This document shows, piece after piece, positions 47,967 to 57,411 of a stretch of DNA of 64,000 nucleotides. Positions within the stretch are counted from its first letter, which is position 1, and each line of letters begins with the position of its first letter. This stretch comes from Maioricimonas rarisocia. Lineage in GTDB: Bacteria; Planctomycetota; Planctomycetia; Planctomycetales; Planctomycetaceae. The notes beneath the pieces are model-generated. The model saw only the letters and a program-made list of their open reading frames with translations. It had not been told where the DNA came from and searched no databases. A program made the translations under genes and the position numbers. The stretch is taken from the NCBI RefSeq assembly GCF_007747795.1, contig NZ_CP036275.1:6564001-6628000 (forward strand), read 5' to 3'.

Positions 47967-48678
47967 ACGACCGAACTCGTAAACGACGCGCCACTTGAAG
48001 AGTATCCCCGAGCTGACGCTCGGGGCCCGCCTGCGGTACCGGACCAGCAGAGAATCCTCAAGCTTTGCGGCCCAGACGGAGGCAGGCTGGGACTGGTCCC
48101 AGCACTTCCAGCAGGTGGGGGGCGTGTCCCGCTTGCCTCTTGTCGCTGCGCGACCCCGGTTGGCGAGCAACCGGGGCTACCCAGATTCCGGCAAGCGAGC
48201 ACGAACCGCCGGGTGGCCGGGGTCGGAACGAGCGCAGCGAGTGGAGCCCCCGGAACAACGCGTGCCATGCTCGCCCCTGCAAGGCGAGCATGGCGTTCAG
48301 ACTTTAGATTCCGATTGTTGGAGGAGCTGGGGGCGTCGCTGCGCGACGACCACCAGCCACTCGTCACATCCCAGCAGGTCGGCCACATGCCCACCCGCCT
48401 GCGGCGTGAGGGCATGGCACCCCGCATCCCTTTCGCGTGCTACGGACGAATGAGCCTCACGCCTCGCTGTCAGCCGGCCGATTGGAACCGGCCCTACGGC
48501 ACTCTGGCAATGCCGGGTGGCATGTTTGCCCTTCGAGGCAAGCATATGGGCTTCAGGGTGGATGGCCTTCTGCCGGCTGCGCCGGCCCCGGTTGGCGAGC
48601 AACCGGCGGTACCCTGTTTCTCGAGCCACACGCCTTGAGTCTCAAGCCTGCGGCACCACGCGGCCCTGCGTCGCTCAA
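47967..48678. repeat. 712-bp non-coding mosaic of repeat modules
   Basis: No gene is seen. It holds an inverted copy of the CCCCGAGC-TGACGCTCGGGG module (48005-48025), an R1 palindrome (48086-48103) within the 100-bp block shared with 44304-44405, several hairpin-like ATGCTCGCCCCTGCAAGGCG/GAGCAT stretches (48267-48294), and a second CCCCGGTTGGCGAGCAACCG hairpin (48589-48608). Confidence 0.75.
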
Positions 48679-49515
48679 TCAGACGCCCGGCCACTCGCCG
48701 GTGAAGACTTCAGCCGCAGGGCCGGTCATATAGACCTCGCCCGACTCGGCCCATTCGAGCGTCAGATCGCCGCCCGGCAGATGACAGAGCACCTTCCGCT
48801 CGGTCAGACCGTTGAGAACGCCGGCGACCGCCGACGCACACGCACCAGTTCCGCACGCCTGCGTTTCGCCGCTGCCGCGTTCCCACACCCGCATGATCAT
48901 CTCGGAAGGGGACACGATCTGGATGAACTCGGCGTTGACGCGGTTCGGGAAGGCGGGATGGACTTCGACCTGCGGACCGATCCCGTGCACCCACTCGTCG
49001 TTCACCTCGTCGACAAACGTGATGCAGTGCGGATTCCCCATCGACACACAGGTGACGTCGAGCGTCCGGCCGCCGACTTCCAGCGGCGCCTTCACCGGTG
49101 GATCGCCCGGGAGCGTCGTGGGGATGCGGGCACTCTCGAGAATCGGCTCCCCCATGTTCACGCGGACCTGCTCTACCAGGCCGTTCTCAACAATCACGCC
49201 GACGCTCAGGACGCCGGCACCGGTTTCGATCTCGAGCGTCTCCTTGCGGGCAATCTCGTGGTCGTAGACGTACTTGGCGACGCAGCGGATGCCGTTGCCG
49301 CACATCTCCGCTTCGCTGCCGTCCGCATTGAACATCCGCATCCGGGCATCGGCCCGCTCGGAGGGGCAGATCAGAATCAGGCCGTCACCGCCCACTCCCT
49401 TGTGGCGGTCGCTGATGACGCGGGCCAGTTCGGGCGGGTTGTCCGGCATCGACTGGGCGAAACAGTCGACGTAGACGTAATCATTTCCCGCGCCGTGCAT
49501 CTTCGTAAACCGCAT
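48679..49515 (-). CDS. dapF: Diaminopimelate epimerase
   Basis: A 278-residue cofactor-independent epimerase that converts LL- to meso-diaminopimelate for lysine and peptidoglycan. The two catalytic cysteines lie in EMCGNGIRC (C72) and ACGTGAC (C221), each in its family motif, with the N-terminal [10 protein letters not shown] and [10 protein letters not shown] segments. The ATG at 49515 has GGAAG at good spacing. Presence of dapF fits the finding that planctomycetes make peptidoglycan. No other dap gene is near. Confidence 0.96.
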   Translation of the reverse strand: MRFTKMHGAGNDYVYVDCFAQSMPDNPPELARVISDRHKGVGGDGLILICPSERADARMRMFNADGSEAEMCGNGIRCVAKYVYDHEIARKETLEIETGAGVLSVGVIVENGLVEQVRVNMGEPILESARIPTTLPGDPPVKAPLEVGGRTLDVTCVSMGNPHCITFVDEVNDEWVHGIGPQVEVHPAFPNRVNAEFIQIVSPSEMIMRVWERGSGETQACGTGACASAVAGVLNGLTERKVLCHLPGGDLTLEWAESGEVYMTGPAAEVFTGEWPGV

Positions 49516-49756
49516 CGTCACTTCCGTCCTTTGTGCATGGGGGCAACCTTCAGACAGGCACGATAGCAGACCGGTTCGGAGGGGTGAAAGCGCCGCGCTG
49601 GCGCTGCGCCCCCTCGAGGCAGACGCCGGCATCGCATTGCCGCTCGCCGATCTGTTGAGACGTCTGCCGACCAGTCGCTAGACTCGGGTTCAGGCCTGAT
49701 CGCCGTCTCGAAATCCCTGTATTCCGTGACACCTTCTTTGCGAGGAGGATGCGACC

Positions 49757-50605
49757 ATGCATTCGCTGACGCTCCGAAAAGCGGCCACTGCGCTGGTTCC
49801 GCTGACCGTTCTGCTGCTCGCGGCCGGCCCGGCCGCCGCCGAGGGAATCTTCCCGGACAAGAATCTCGAAACCGTCATCCGGGAGATCCTCAAGAAGAAA
49901 CAGATCGACAAACCGCAGATCGAAGAAGCCGATCTGAAGACGATCTACTTCCTCGACGCCAAGGGGAAGGGCATTGCCGACCTGACCGGCCTCGAAAAAT
50001 GCACCAACCTCGCGTCGATCACCCTGACCGACAACGAGATCACCAGCGTCGCACCGCTGGCCGGCCTGAAGAACTGCCAGTTTCTCGACCTGGCCGGCAA
50101 CCAGATTCAGGACATCTCACCGCTCGGCGGCATGGTGAAACTCCAGTACGTGCAACTCGAACGGAATCAGATTTCGCAGCTGAACGGTCTGGAGAACCTC
50201 GAGAACCTGCGATCGCTTTACCTGTCTGACAACCAGATCAGCTCGCTCGCTCCACTGTCCGGGCTGTCGCGGCTGACGTCGCTGTACGTCGACCGCAACA
50301 AAGTGTCCGACCTGGGGCCGATCAGCAGTCTGAAGTGGCTCTCGTCTCTGGGGCTGAGAAACAACGCCATCAAGGATCTTTCGCCGCTGCAGGGACTGAC
50401 CGAACTGCGGTACACGTTCCTGCAGGGGAACGAGCTGACCGACCTGACGCCGCTCGTCCAGATGGCCGAGAAGGACGTCAACGGCGAGAAACGGTTCGCT
50501 CCCTACTGGCACCTGTATCTGGACGTCGATGCGCTCCCGGACGAAGCCCGAAAGCAGGTGGACCGCCTGAAGGAACTGGGCGTCCGCGTCAATCCGGAGA
50601 CGTAG
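49757..50605 (+). CDS. Leucine-rich repeat protein, exported (internalin-like repeats)
   Basis: A 282-residue protein with a signal peptide (cleavage near AAA-EG, about residue 29), a short cap, then six to eight 22-residue leucine-rich repeats of the internalin type (consensus LxxLxLxxNxIxxLxPLxGL) and a helical C-terminal cap. Such repeats mediate protein contacts. A strong GAGGAGG lies 8 nt before the ATG. A terminator 32 bp after the stop makes it a single-gene unit. No anchor motif is seen, so it may be soluble in the periplasm. Confidence 0.9.
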   Translation: MHSLTLRKAATALVPLTVLLLAAGPAAAEGIFPDKNLETVIREILKKKQIDKPQIEEADLKTIYFLDAKGKGIADLTGLEKCTNLASITLTDNEITSVAPLAGLKNCQFLDLAGNQIQDISPLGGMVKLQYVQLERNQISQLNGLENLENLRSLYLSDNQISSLAPLSGLSRLTSLYVDRNKVSDLGPISSLKWLSSLGLRNNAIKDLSPLQGLTELRYTFLQGNELTDLTPLVQMAEKDVNGEKRFAPYWHLYLDVDALPDEARKQVDRLKELGVRVNPET

Positions 50606-50636
50606 CGGAACTCCCCGCGACAGGCCCCCGCACCTC

Positions 50637-50672
50637 AAGCCCGTCGGCGTTTGTGCCCGCGGGCTTTTCTGT
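50637..50672 (+). terminator. Rho-independent terminator of the LRR gene
   Basis: Arms AAGCCCG (50637-50643) and CGGGCTT (50660-50666), extended by weaker pairs, followed by TTCTGTTGT. It ends about 37 bp before the next gene's presumed start. Confidence 0.7.
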
Positions 50673-50708
50673 TGTCCCGGCAACTCACTCCCCTGCAGGA
50701 ACGGCACA

Positions 50709-51704
50709 CTGACCTTTCACGTCGACGACATCCCCGACCTGTACGCCGCACTCGATGGCCTGCTCGCGCAGATCCCGCGGGGATCCGTCACCACCTACGG
50801 CGACCTGGCCCGGGCCCTGGGGGACGTGAAGGCAGCCCGCTGGATCGGTGAGCGGCTGCTGGATCACGACCACCGTCCGACCTGCCCCTGCCACCGCGTC
50901 GTTCGCAAGGATGGCTCGCCCGGTCTGTACATCACGGGCAACACCAGAGAGAAGCTCGGCCTGCTGCGGGCTGAAGGCGTGGAGGTTGCCGACGGGAAAG
51001 TGAAACCCGACTTCCCCGACGACCGCTTCACCACAGATCGACCGCTGACGCCGTTGCTGGATCTGCAGTGCCGGGTACCGCAGGAACTGAAACTGACGCC
51101 GCTCAGGAAGGAGCCCCGTACATTGGGTGGACTCGACGTCGCGTATGTCGACCGGCAGACTGCCGTCGCTGCCTACGTGCAGCTCGATGCCGAATCACTC
51201 GAGACCGTCTGGAAGGCGACACTCCCCCTGCCGGTCCGGTTTCCCTACGTCTCGGGATACCTGGCGTTTCGCGAACTTCCCGCTTTGCTGGCGCTGGCCG
51301 GTCACGCCCGTGCCGAGAACCACTGGGCCGACCTGGTCTTCGTCGATGGCAACGGCATCCTGCATCCCCGTCGGGCCGGAATCGCGGCCTGCTTCGGGCT
51401 GCTTGCGGAGACGCCGACAATCGGCATCGGCAAGACGCTCCTGTGCGGATCGGTCGATGTGACTGACCTGGCTGCCGGGGAGCCGCGGCTGGTGATGCAC
51501 GAAGAGGAACCGATTGGTGCGGCCCTCAAGTGCCGCTCGACGTCCCGTCCCTTCTTCGCCTCACCCGGAAACCTCGTGACGCTCGACGACGCCGTCCGGT
51601 GGTCCCGGCACTGCCTGACCGATAACCGATTGCCAGAGCCGATCCAGCGGGCCGACCGGCTCAGCAAACAGGAGGTGCGTGATGCCCGGAAGCAGAAAGA
51701 GTGA
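50709..51704 (+). CDS. Methylguanine-DNA methyltransferase-like / endonuclease V fusion
   Basis: A 331-residue fusion of two DNA-repair modules. Residues 1-95 are the DNA-binding/active-site domain of O6-alkylguanine-DNA alkyltransferase (IPRGSVTTYGDLARALG, then PCHRV with C61 retained). Residues about 105-310 are endonuclease V, which nicks beside deoxyinosine: GGLDVAY (D143), GYLAFRE (E189), VDGNGILHPRRAG (D213) and PTIGIGKT. No ATG, GTG or TTG lies in frame until 50826, which would cut off half of the first domain. The CTG at 50709 has AGGA 8 nt upstream and gives a complete domain, so CTG is the likely start. An AGT-EndoV fusion is known from Ferroplasma. Confidence 0.85.
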   Translation: MTFHVDDIPDLYAALDGLLAQIPRGSVTTYGDLARALGDVKAARWIGERLLDHDHRPTCPCHRVVRKDGSPGLYITGNTREKLGLLRAEGVEVADGKVKPDFPDDRFTTDRPLTPLLDLQCRVPQELKLTPLRKEPRTLGGLDVAYVDRQTAVAAYVQLDAESLETVWKATLPLPVRFPYVSGYLAFRELPALLALAGHARAENHWADLVFVDGNGILHPRRAGIAACFGLLAETPTIGIGKTLLCGSVDVTDLAAGEPRLVMHEEEPIGAALKCRSTSRPFFASPGNLVTLDDAVRWSRHCLTDNRLPEPIQRADRLSKQEVRDARKQKE

Positions 51705-51954
51705 ACGCCCTCCCCCCGGTCGCAGGACGCATTGAAGGTCCATTGCGGCCCGTTCCGAACGGGCACGAAACTCCGGTTTCTCCGGATGCACCGGTCAGTC
51801 CGCCTTTGGCGATACTGCCTGCCGCAGACCCCGCGCGCGACGTCTGTCGGGAACGCCGACTTGCGAAGCGTGGCGAAAAGGGCGAAATTGGGGAGCCCCT
51901 TTTCTGCCTCACATTGGGTACTCGCGACGACGATTGCGATCTGGAGTCATCAGG

Positions 51955-53070
51955 ATGCAGCCATCATACCTCGGGCGCCTTCTGCCCTTCCTTCTGTTTG
52001 CCGTCATGGTTCCCGGGCTGGCCGCAGACGATGACCGCGCTCGAGCACAGATCGTTTACACCGATCCGAACAACGTCGACGAGGACTTCCACTTTCAGGG
52101 CGAATACCGGGGCTGGCAGCGGTCGCAGCCGAGCCATCGCAGCTCGCGCTCGGTCGCGCTTCAGGTGATTTCCCGCGGCGAGGGAAACTTCGAAGCCGTC
52201 AAGTACTACGACGGTTTGCCGGGTGCCGGCTGGCAGCAGGAAGCGAAGTACATCCTCAGCGGCAGCCGCCAGGCAGACATCGTCACCTTTCCGGGTGAGC
52301 AGTACGACATCGTCATCGATGGCGAACGGGCGCTGATCTTCGCGGCGGATGGTCGACCGGCCGGAGAAATGCAGAAGGTGTACCGCGTCAGCCCGACGAT
52401 GGGAGCCGAGCCGCCGCCGGGCGCGATTGTGATGTTCGACGGTTCGCCGACCGACAAGTTCCGCAATCCGAAGATCACCGACGACGGACTGCTGATGGCG
52501 GGGACCGAGACGACCGAGGCTTATGCCGACTTCCTGCTGCACGGCGAATTCCGGCTGCCGTACAAGCCGTTCGCCCGAGGCCAGGCCCGGGGAAACAGCG
52601 GGTTCTACCTGCAGAGGCGTTACGAGATTCAGGTGCTGGACTCGTTCGGGCTCGAGGGAAAGATCAATGAATGCGGAGCCCTGTACAAGACCCGCACGCC
52701 CGACGTGAACATGTGCCTTCCGCCGCTGCAGTGGCAGACGTACGACATTGACTTTACGGCGGCCCGATTCGACGACGCCGGAAACAAGGTGGCCGATGCC
52801 CGTCTGACGGTCTGGCACAACGGTGTGGTGATCCACAACGACATTGCGATCCCGAACAAGACGGGAGCCGGCCGGCCGGAAGGCCCGGATCCGATCCCGA
52901 CGCTGCTTCAGGATCATGGTAACCCGGTGGTGTACCGGAACATCTGGCTGCTGCCCAAGGATGGCGGTGCCCCGGCCCGCCGCTGGGTCCGGAGTCTCCA
53001 GCAGATCCCCCCGGTGCCGATTTTCACCCGCACGCCTCCCTGGCCGGTGACCGTGCACGTGGGAGACTGA
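51955..53070 (+). CDS. DUF1080 (3-keto-disaccharide hydrolase-like) exported protein
   Basis: A 371-residue secreted protein (signal peptide to about residue 24, LAADDD). The first domain (about 30-160) is a beta-rich region of the type that precedes DUF1080, and the second (about 165-355) is the DUF1080/3-keto-disaccharide hydrolase LamG-like fold: HGEFRLPYKP, GNSGFYLQRRYEIQVLDSFG, GALYKTRTPDVN and VWHNGVVIHND. Members act on glycans and are expanded in planctomycetes. The ATG at 51955 gives the signal peptide; an upstream ATG would add seven residues. Confidence 0.9.
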   Translation: MQPSYLGRLLPFLLFAVMVPGLAADDDRARAQIVYTDPNNVDEDFHFQGEYRGWQRSQPSHRSSRSVALQVISRGEGNFEAVKYYDGLPGAGWQQEAKYILSGSRQADIVTFPGEQYDIVIDGERALIFAADGRPAGEMQKVYRVSPTMGAEPPPGAIVMFDGSPTDKFRNPKITDDGLLMAGTETTEAYADFLLHGEFRLPYKPFARGQARGNSGFYLQRRYEIQVLDSFGLEGKINECGALYKTRTPDVNMCLPPLQWQTYDIDFTAARFDDAGNKVADARLTVWHNGVVIHNDIAIPNKTGAGRPEGPDPIPTLLQDHGNPVVYRNIWLLPKDGGAPARRWVRSLQQIPPVPIFTRTPPWPVTVHVGD

Positions 53071-53140
53071 GCAGTCTGAAGTGGCCCTCCGGATATCGCA
53101 GGTTTCGGGACCTGCGCAGCCGATTCGGCCATTCGCCTTC

Positions 53141-53169
53141 TTGACACCGCGAGGTGATTTGGGTTTAAT
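53141..53169 (+). promoter_or_regulatory. Near-consensus sigma-70 promoter
   Basis: TTGACA (53141-53146), a 17-bp spacer and TTTAAT (53164-53169). Predicted start of transcription near 53176, about 305 nt ahead of the ketosynthase-like gene. Confidence 0.7.
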
Positions 53170-53175
53170 TCCTCG

Positions 53176-53481
53176 TGGTTTGGGTGCGCAGACAAATACA
53201 GGCTGTGGGTCTTTTGGGTCGTCTGTGCAATTCCTACCGGCTGGGTATCTTTCGTTGCACGTGGTCAGCTCGTGGATTCCTACCTTTCCGGAAGCTGAGT
53301 CAGGAACAGCTTTCGGCCCACCTGATTGAACCCCCGTTTCCGCACGCCTCACACAACCCGCGTCGAAGGACCGCAGTGGGTCGCAGGCGCTGATCATGCC
53401 TGAGAGTTTCACCTGCGCCGGACCAATTCTCCGATAACACCGTTGGAGAAGTGTCAGCAGCTACGTTGACGAGGTCAGGCT
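53176..53481 (+). other. Long structured leader or small RNA
   Basis: The roughly 305-nt stretch between the strong promoter and the next start codon has several pairings: GCGCAGAC (53186-53193) with GTCTGTGC (53221-53228), CGCAGG with CCTGCG (around 53382-53417), and TTCTCC-GATAACACCGTT-GGAGAA (53427-53450). I do not recognise a known riboswitch, 6S RNA, SRP RNA, RNase P or tmRNA. A weak open frame at 53081-53329 begins upstream of the promoter and looks spurious. Confidence 0.4.
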
Positions 53482-54774
53482 ATGACGGCTGCGCCGGGTA
53501 ACTCCCGCGTTGTAATTACCGGTCTGGGCGTAATCGCTCCCGTGGGTATCGGGAAGGTTGCGTTCTGGGACAACCTGCTGGCGGGGCGATCGGGAATCGA
53601 CTTTCTGCAGTCGCTTCCGGCCGAGAATCTGCCATGCAAGCTCGCGGCCGAAATCCGGGATTTCGACCCGCTCGAGCACGTGTACCAGAAGAAGTTTCTG
53701 AAAGTGATGTCCCGCGACATCCAGCTGGGCGTCTGCGCCGCGTCGATGGCGATGAAAGACGCCGGCATGCAGGCGGGCGAAGTCACTCCGGAACGGCTCG
53801 GCGTCGAGTTCGGAACCGGCCACATCTCATTTACGCCCCAGGAACTGGCCGACGCGGCCAGCGATGTCGCCGATCCCGCCAATCCCGAAGCGTACACCCG
53901 CTGGGGTGAGGGACAGCTGGGCAAGATCGCCCCGCTGTGGCTGCTCCGTCAGCTTCCCAACATGCCGGCCTGTCACGTGGCGATCGAACACAACGCCCGC
54001 GGCCCGAACAACACGATCACGAGTGCCGACTCGTCACCACTGCTCGCGATGCAGGAGGCGATGCGGGTCATCCAGCGCGACCATGCCGACGCCATGATTG
54101 TCGGCGCCTGTGCCTCGAACATTCACCCCGTCGACATCGCCCGGATCAGCCTGTACGAGAACCTGTCGCGCCGCGATGACGACCCGGCCCGGGCCTGCCG
54201 CCCGTTCGACCGGGATCGCGACGGCACGATCGTCGGCGAAGGGGCTGCGGTCTTCGTCCTGGAAAAGTACGAGCATGCCGTTCGCCGCGGAGCGGACATC
54301 TACTGTGAAGTCCTCTCGGTCGGTGCCGGCTGCGATGGCCGCGGCTATCAGAACGGTGCTGGCGGAACCGGACTCGTCCGGGCCATGTCGGCCGCCATGG
54401 ATCGTGCCGGAATCCGTCCCGACGAACTGGGCCACATCAACGCCCACGGCAAGAGCACCAAGCGGGATGACTGGGTCGAATCCCGGGCCTATCACCAGGC
54501 TCTGGGGGACGAAGCCGAGAGTATCCCGGTCGTCGCGCTGAAGAGCTACTTCGGCAACTTCGACGCCGGTGCGGGTGCGGTGGAACTGGCCGGTAGCATC
54601 ATGGCTCTCCGCCACGGCATGCTGCCGATGACGCTCAACTACGAGCATCCCGATCCGCTCTGCCGGCTGAACGTCGTACGGGACGAACCGGTGCGGCTTC
54701 GCAACCGGACGGCCATGAGCGTGAACCGGACGATCATGGGTCAGAGCACCGCCGCGGTTCTCCGGGCGCTTTGA
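53482..54774 (+). CDS. Beta-ketoacyl synthase-like protein with altered active site
   Basis: A 430-residue thiolase-fold protein aligned end to end with FabF-type condensing enzymes (GLGVIAPVG at the start; PFDRDRDGTIVGEGAAVFVLE; INAHGKSTKRDD; KSYFGNFDAGAGAVELAG). The catalytic Cys of the A-T-A-C motif is replaced by D183 (TITSADSS), and the second active-site His (KSxxGH) by N359. The first His (H322) and Lys (K354) remain. It thus resembles chain-length-factor-type partners rather than an active condensing enzyme. GAGG lies 7 nt before the ATG. No acyl carrier protein or active ketosynthase gene is adjacent. Confidence 0.85.
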   Translation: MTAAPGNSRVVITGLGVIAPVGIGKVAFWDNLLAGRSGIDFLQSLPAENLPCKLAAEIRDFDPLEHVYQKKFLKVMSRDIQLGVCAASMAMKDAGMQAGEVTPERLGVEFGTGHISFTPQELADAASDVADPANPEAYTRWGEGQLGKIAPLWLLRQLPNMPACHVAIEHNARGPNNTITSADSSPLLAMQEAMRVIQRDHADAMIVGACASNIHPVDIARISLYENLSRRDDDPARACRPFDRDRDGTIVGEGAAVFVLEKYEHAVRRGADIYCEVLSVGAGCDGRGYQNGAGGTGLVRAMSAAMDRAGIRPDELGHINAHGKSTKRDDWVESRAYHQALGDEAESIPVVALKSYFGNFDAGAGAVELAGSIMALRHGMLPMTLNYEHPDPLCRLNVVRDEPVRLRNRTAMSVNRTIMGQSTAAVLRAL

Positions 54775-55318
54775 TCTCCGCTCGATGAACGCGGCCCTAA
54801 GTGTCGCGTTGAACATCGCCCCCGTATTCGGGCTGGGGGCTCGCCTGCGGCTCGACCGCCAGCCACCCGGAGTCTCGGATTCGCATTCAGGCCCGGCTCA
54901 TAGAGAAGTGGGGCAGACCTGCCTGACCGCCACTCCCAGCCGGGCCGGTTCCAACGGGCCGCGTTCCCGATTGCCCTTGTCGGCCTGCAATAGCCGGCCC
55001 TACTGCCTGACCGGAAGCTGTTGGGTGGTGCCGTCACGGGCTCCTCGGTGATGCACGCATCTGCCGGAAGGCTGCGGCATTGGGCATTCGCCGTGACGCA
55101 CCCTACGCGGCTGCCGTGCCCCCGTAACCTGGCTGGGGGCTCGCCTGCGGCTCGACCGCCAGCCACCCCGGCCGTGGGCAACTCTCCCCTCAAGCCTCGC
55201 GTCTCGAGCCTCCCGCCTGCACCGCCATTGAAAACTGAGCGTCCGCCCCATCCAATACAGGACTGTCCCGGACGTTGTGCTTCGGGCCGACACACCGTCC
55301 TCTGTTGCTCACCGGCTG
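54775..55318. repeat. Repeat-module gap upstream of recG
   Basis: GGGGGCTCGCCTGCGGCTCG followed by ACCGCCAGCCACCC occurs at about 54836-54870 and again at 55136-55170; its inverse is part of the 189-bp array near 1402-1437. Also seen are an inverted GTGGGGCAGACCTGCC piece (54909), CGTGACGCACCCTACGCGG (55093) and AGCCGGCCCTAC (54993). No gene is apparent; the recG frame is open into this stretch. Confidence 0.75.
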
Positions 55319-57397
55319 ATGTCTGTTGACAGCCTCGATACCCAGGTTCAGTTCCTCAAGGGGGTCGGTCCCCACAAGGCCGAACTGCTGGCACGCCTCG
55401 ATGTGCTCACCGTCGAGGACCTGCTCTGGCACATTCCCCGTGACGTGCTCGACCTGACCGAGGTCCGCGACCCGATCGACCTGGTCGAAGGGGAACTGCA
55501 GACCGTTCGCGGCGCCGTGGTCGACCTCGATGCCCGACAGCTCTCCCGCGGTCGAACACTCACCGCCTGCCTGCTCGACTGCACGACCGACTTCGTCCGC
55601 GGCAGCTGGTTCAACCAGCCCTGGATGATCAAGCGGCTGCAGATGGGCGAAACGGTTCTGTTTTCCGGAAAGCCGAAACGCCGGCAGGGTCGCTGGGATT
55701 TTTCGCATCCCCGCATCCAGTGGATCGACGCCGAAGATGCCGAGGCGGACGGCGGTGTCATTCCCCGCTACCGTCTGACCGAAGGACTGACGCTGCAGGA
55801 CCTGCGGCGGATGATCCGCAACGCCGTGGAAGCAACTGTCGACCTGATCGCCGACCCGCTCCCCGAATCGTTCCGCTCCTGTCAGCAACTCGTCCCGCTG
55901 GCGACGGCGCTCCGCTGCGTTCACCTGCCGGCCACTCTGGAGGAGTACGAGGCAGGCCGCCGGCGACTGCTGTTCGATGACCTGTTCGAGTTCCAGCTCG
56001 GGCTGGCGCTGCGGCGACGGCACTGGCGAACGCAGGCGAGCGCTCCAAAACTGGAAACGACCGCGAAGATCGACTCGCGAATTCGCCGGCTGTTTCCGTT
56101 CCGGTTCACAGAGGGGCAGGATGGTGCCATCCGGGACGTCGTCGCCGACATCCGGACGGGGCACCCGATGCATCGCCTGATCCAGGCGGACGTCGGTGCG
56201 GGCAAGACGGCCATTGCCGTCTACGGCATGCTGGTCGCGGTCGCGGCCGGTTACCAGACCGTGCTGATGGCCCCGACCGAGCTGCTCGCCTCGCAGCACT
56301 GGGAGACGATCGATCGCATCCTGTCGCACAGTCGCGTTCGCCGGGCCTATCTGACTGGCAGTCTGACAGCTGCGGAACGCCGTCGCGTCATCGAAGGCAT
56401 CGGCTCGGGCGAGATTCAGCTGGTCGTGGGAACACAGGCGGTCATCCAGTCGGATGTGTCCTTCCCGCAGCTTGGACTGGCGGTCGTTGACGAACAACAC
56501 AAGTTCGGCGTCGCCCAGCGGGCCGGCTTTCAGTATGGAGACGAATCGCCGCACGTGCTCGTCATGACGGCCACGCCGATCCCCCGCAGTCTGTGCCTGA
56601 CGCAGTTCGGCGATCTGGATCTCACGGTCGTCTCCGATCTGCCTCCCGGTCGGCAGCGAGTCGTCACCAGCCGCGTCAACGGGAACGGTGCCCGAGCGAA
56701 GGCGTGGGACTTCATCCGCCGGCAACTGCGACAGGGGCGGCAGGCATACGTTGTCTGTCCTCGTGTCGATGCCGACGCCAACAGCGATGTCGGAGGGGCC
56801 GGTGCCATTCAGACGTACCAGCGACTGGGCGGCGGCGAACTGGCGGACTTCCGGCTGGGGCTCGTCCATGGACAGATGGATCGCGGCGAACGGGCCGACA
56901 TCATGGACCGGTTCCGCGACGGCGAGCTGGACGTGCTGGTCGCAACGACGGTCATCGAGGTCGGTGTCGACGTGCCCAATGCGACGCTGATGACCATTCT
57001 CGATGCGGAACGGTTCGGGCTTTCGCAATTGCATCAGCTGCGGGGACGAATCGCCCGCGGCCGCTATCAGGGTTACTGCTTCCTCGACACCAACTCGACC
57101 GAGGACGACGCGTTGGAGCGGATGACCGCCATGGAGCGGGATGCCGACGGGTTCGCCATCGCCGAGAAGGACTTTGAGCTGCGTGGTCCGGGTGACGTGC
57201 TGGGAGCCCGGCAGCATGGGGCATCGCCACTGCGAATCGCCGATCTGGTGCGGGATGCCGAACTGCTGCGTGAAGCCCGCGAAGCGGCATTCGGGCTGGT
57301 CGAGTCGGGCGAAGTCGATGCGCCTGAGTTCGCGCCCCTGAAGATCCGCGTGCTCGAGCGTTTCGGCGAGATGCTGCAGCTGCCGCAGGCAGGCTGA
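55319..57397 (+). CDS. recG: ATP-dependent DNA helicase RecG
   Basis: A 692-residue superfamily 2 helicase that remodels stalled forks and branched DNA. The N-terminal wedge domain starts with QVQFLKGVGPHKAELLARL; the helicase core has Walker A QADVGAGKTAIAV (the family often reads GDVGSGKT), DEQHKFGV (motif II), TATPIPRSL (motif III) and the closing QLRGRIARG (motif VI) and ELRGPGDVLGARQHG. Length is typical. The ATG at 55319 matches the usual N-terminus; a GTG at 55277 is possible. No strong ribosome site is seen. Confidence 0.95.
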   Translation: MSVDSLDTQVQFLKGVGPHKAELLARLDVLTVEDLLWHIPRDVLDLTEVRDPIDLVEGELQTVRGAVVDLDARQLSRGRTLTACLLDCTTDFVRGSWFNQPWMIKRLQMGETVLFSGKPKRRQGRWDFSHPRIQWIDAEDAEADGGVIPRYRLTEGLTLQDLRRMIRNAVEATVDLIADPLPESFRSCQQLVPLATALRCVHLPATLEEYEAGRRRLLFDDLFEFQLGLALRRRHWRTQASAPKLETTAKIDSRIRRLFPFRFTEGQDGAIRDVVADIRTGHPMHRLIQADVGAGKTAIAVYGMLVAVAAGYQTVLMAPTELLASQHWETIDRILSHSRVRRAYLTGSLTAAERRRVIEGIGSGEIQLVVGTQAVIQSDVSFPQLGLAVVDEQHKFGVAQRAGFQYGDESPHVLVMTATPIPRSLCLTQFGDLDLTVVSDLPPGRQRVVTSRVNGNGARAKAWDFIRRQLRQGRQAYVVCPRVDADANSDVGGAGAIQTYQRLGGGELADFRLGLVHGQMDRGERADIMDRFRDGELDVLVATTVIEVGVDVPNATLMTILDAERFGLSQLHQLRGRIARGRYQGYCFLDTNSTEDDALERMTAMERDADGFAIAEKDFELRGPGDVLGARQHGASPLRIADLVRDAELLREAREAAFGLVESGEVDAPEFAPLKIRVLERFGEMLQLPQAG

Positions 57398-57411
57398 AGA
57401 CGCACAGCGGC

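Noticed and set aside
53081-53329. A possible 82-residue protein across the promoter at 53141
   Set aside because: It starts before the promoter, has no ribosome site and no family likeness.
53380-53460. Glycine-type riboswitch suggested by ATAACACCG and CTGAGAG pieces
   Set aside because: The order and pairing of the pieces do not match the known aptamer.
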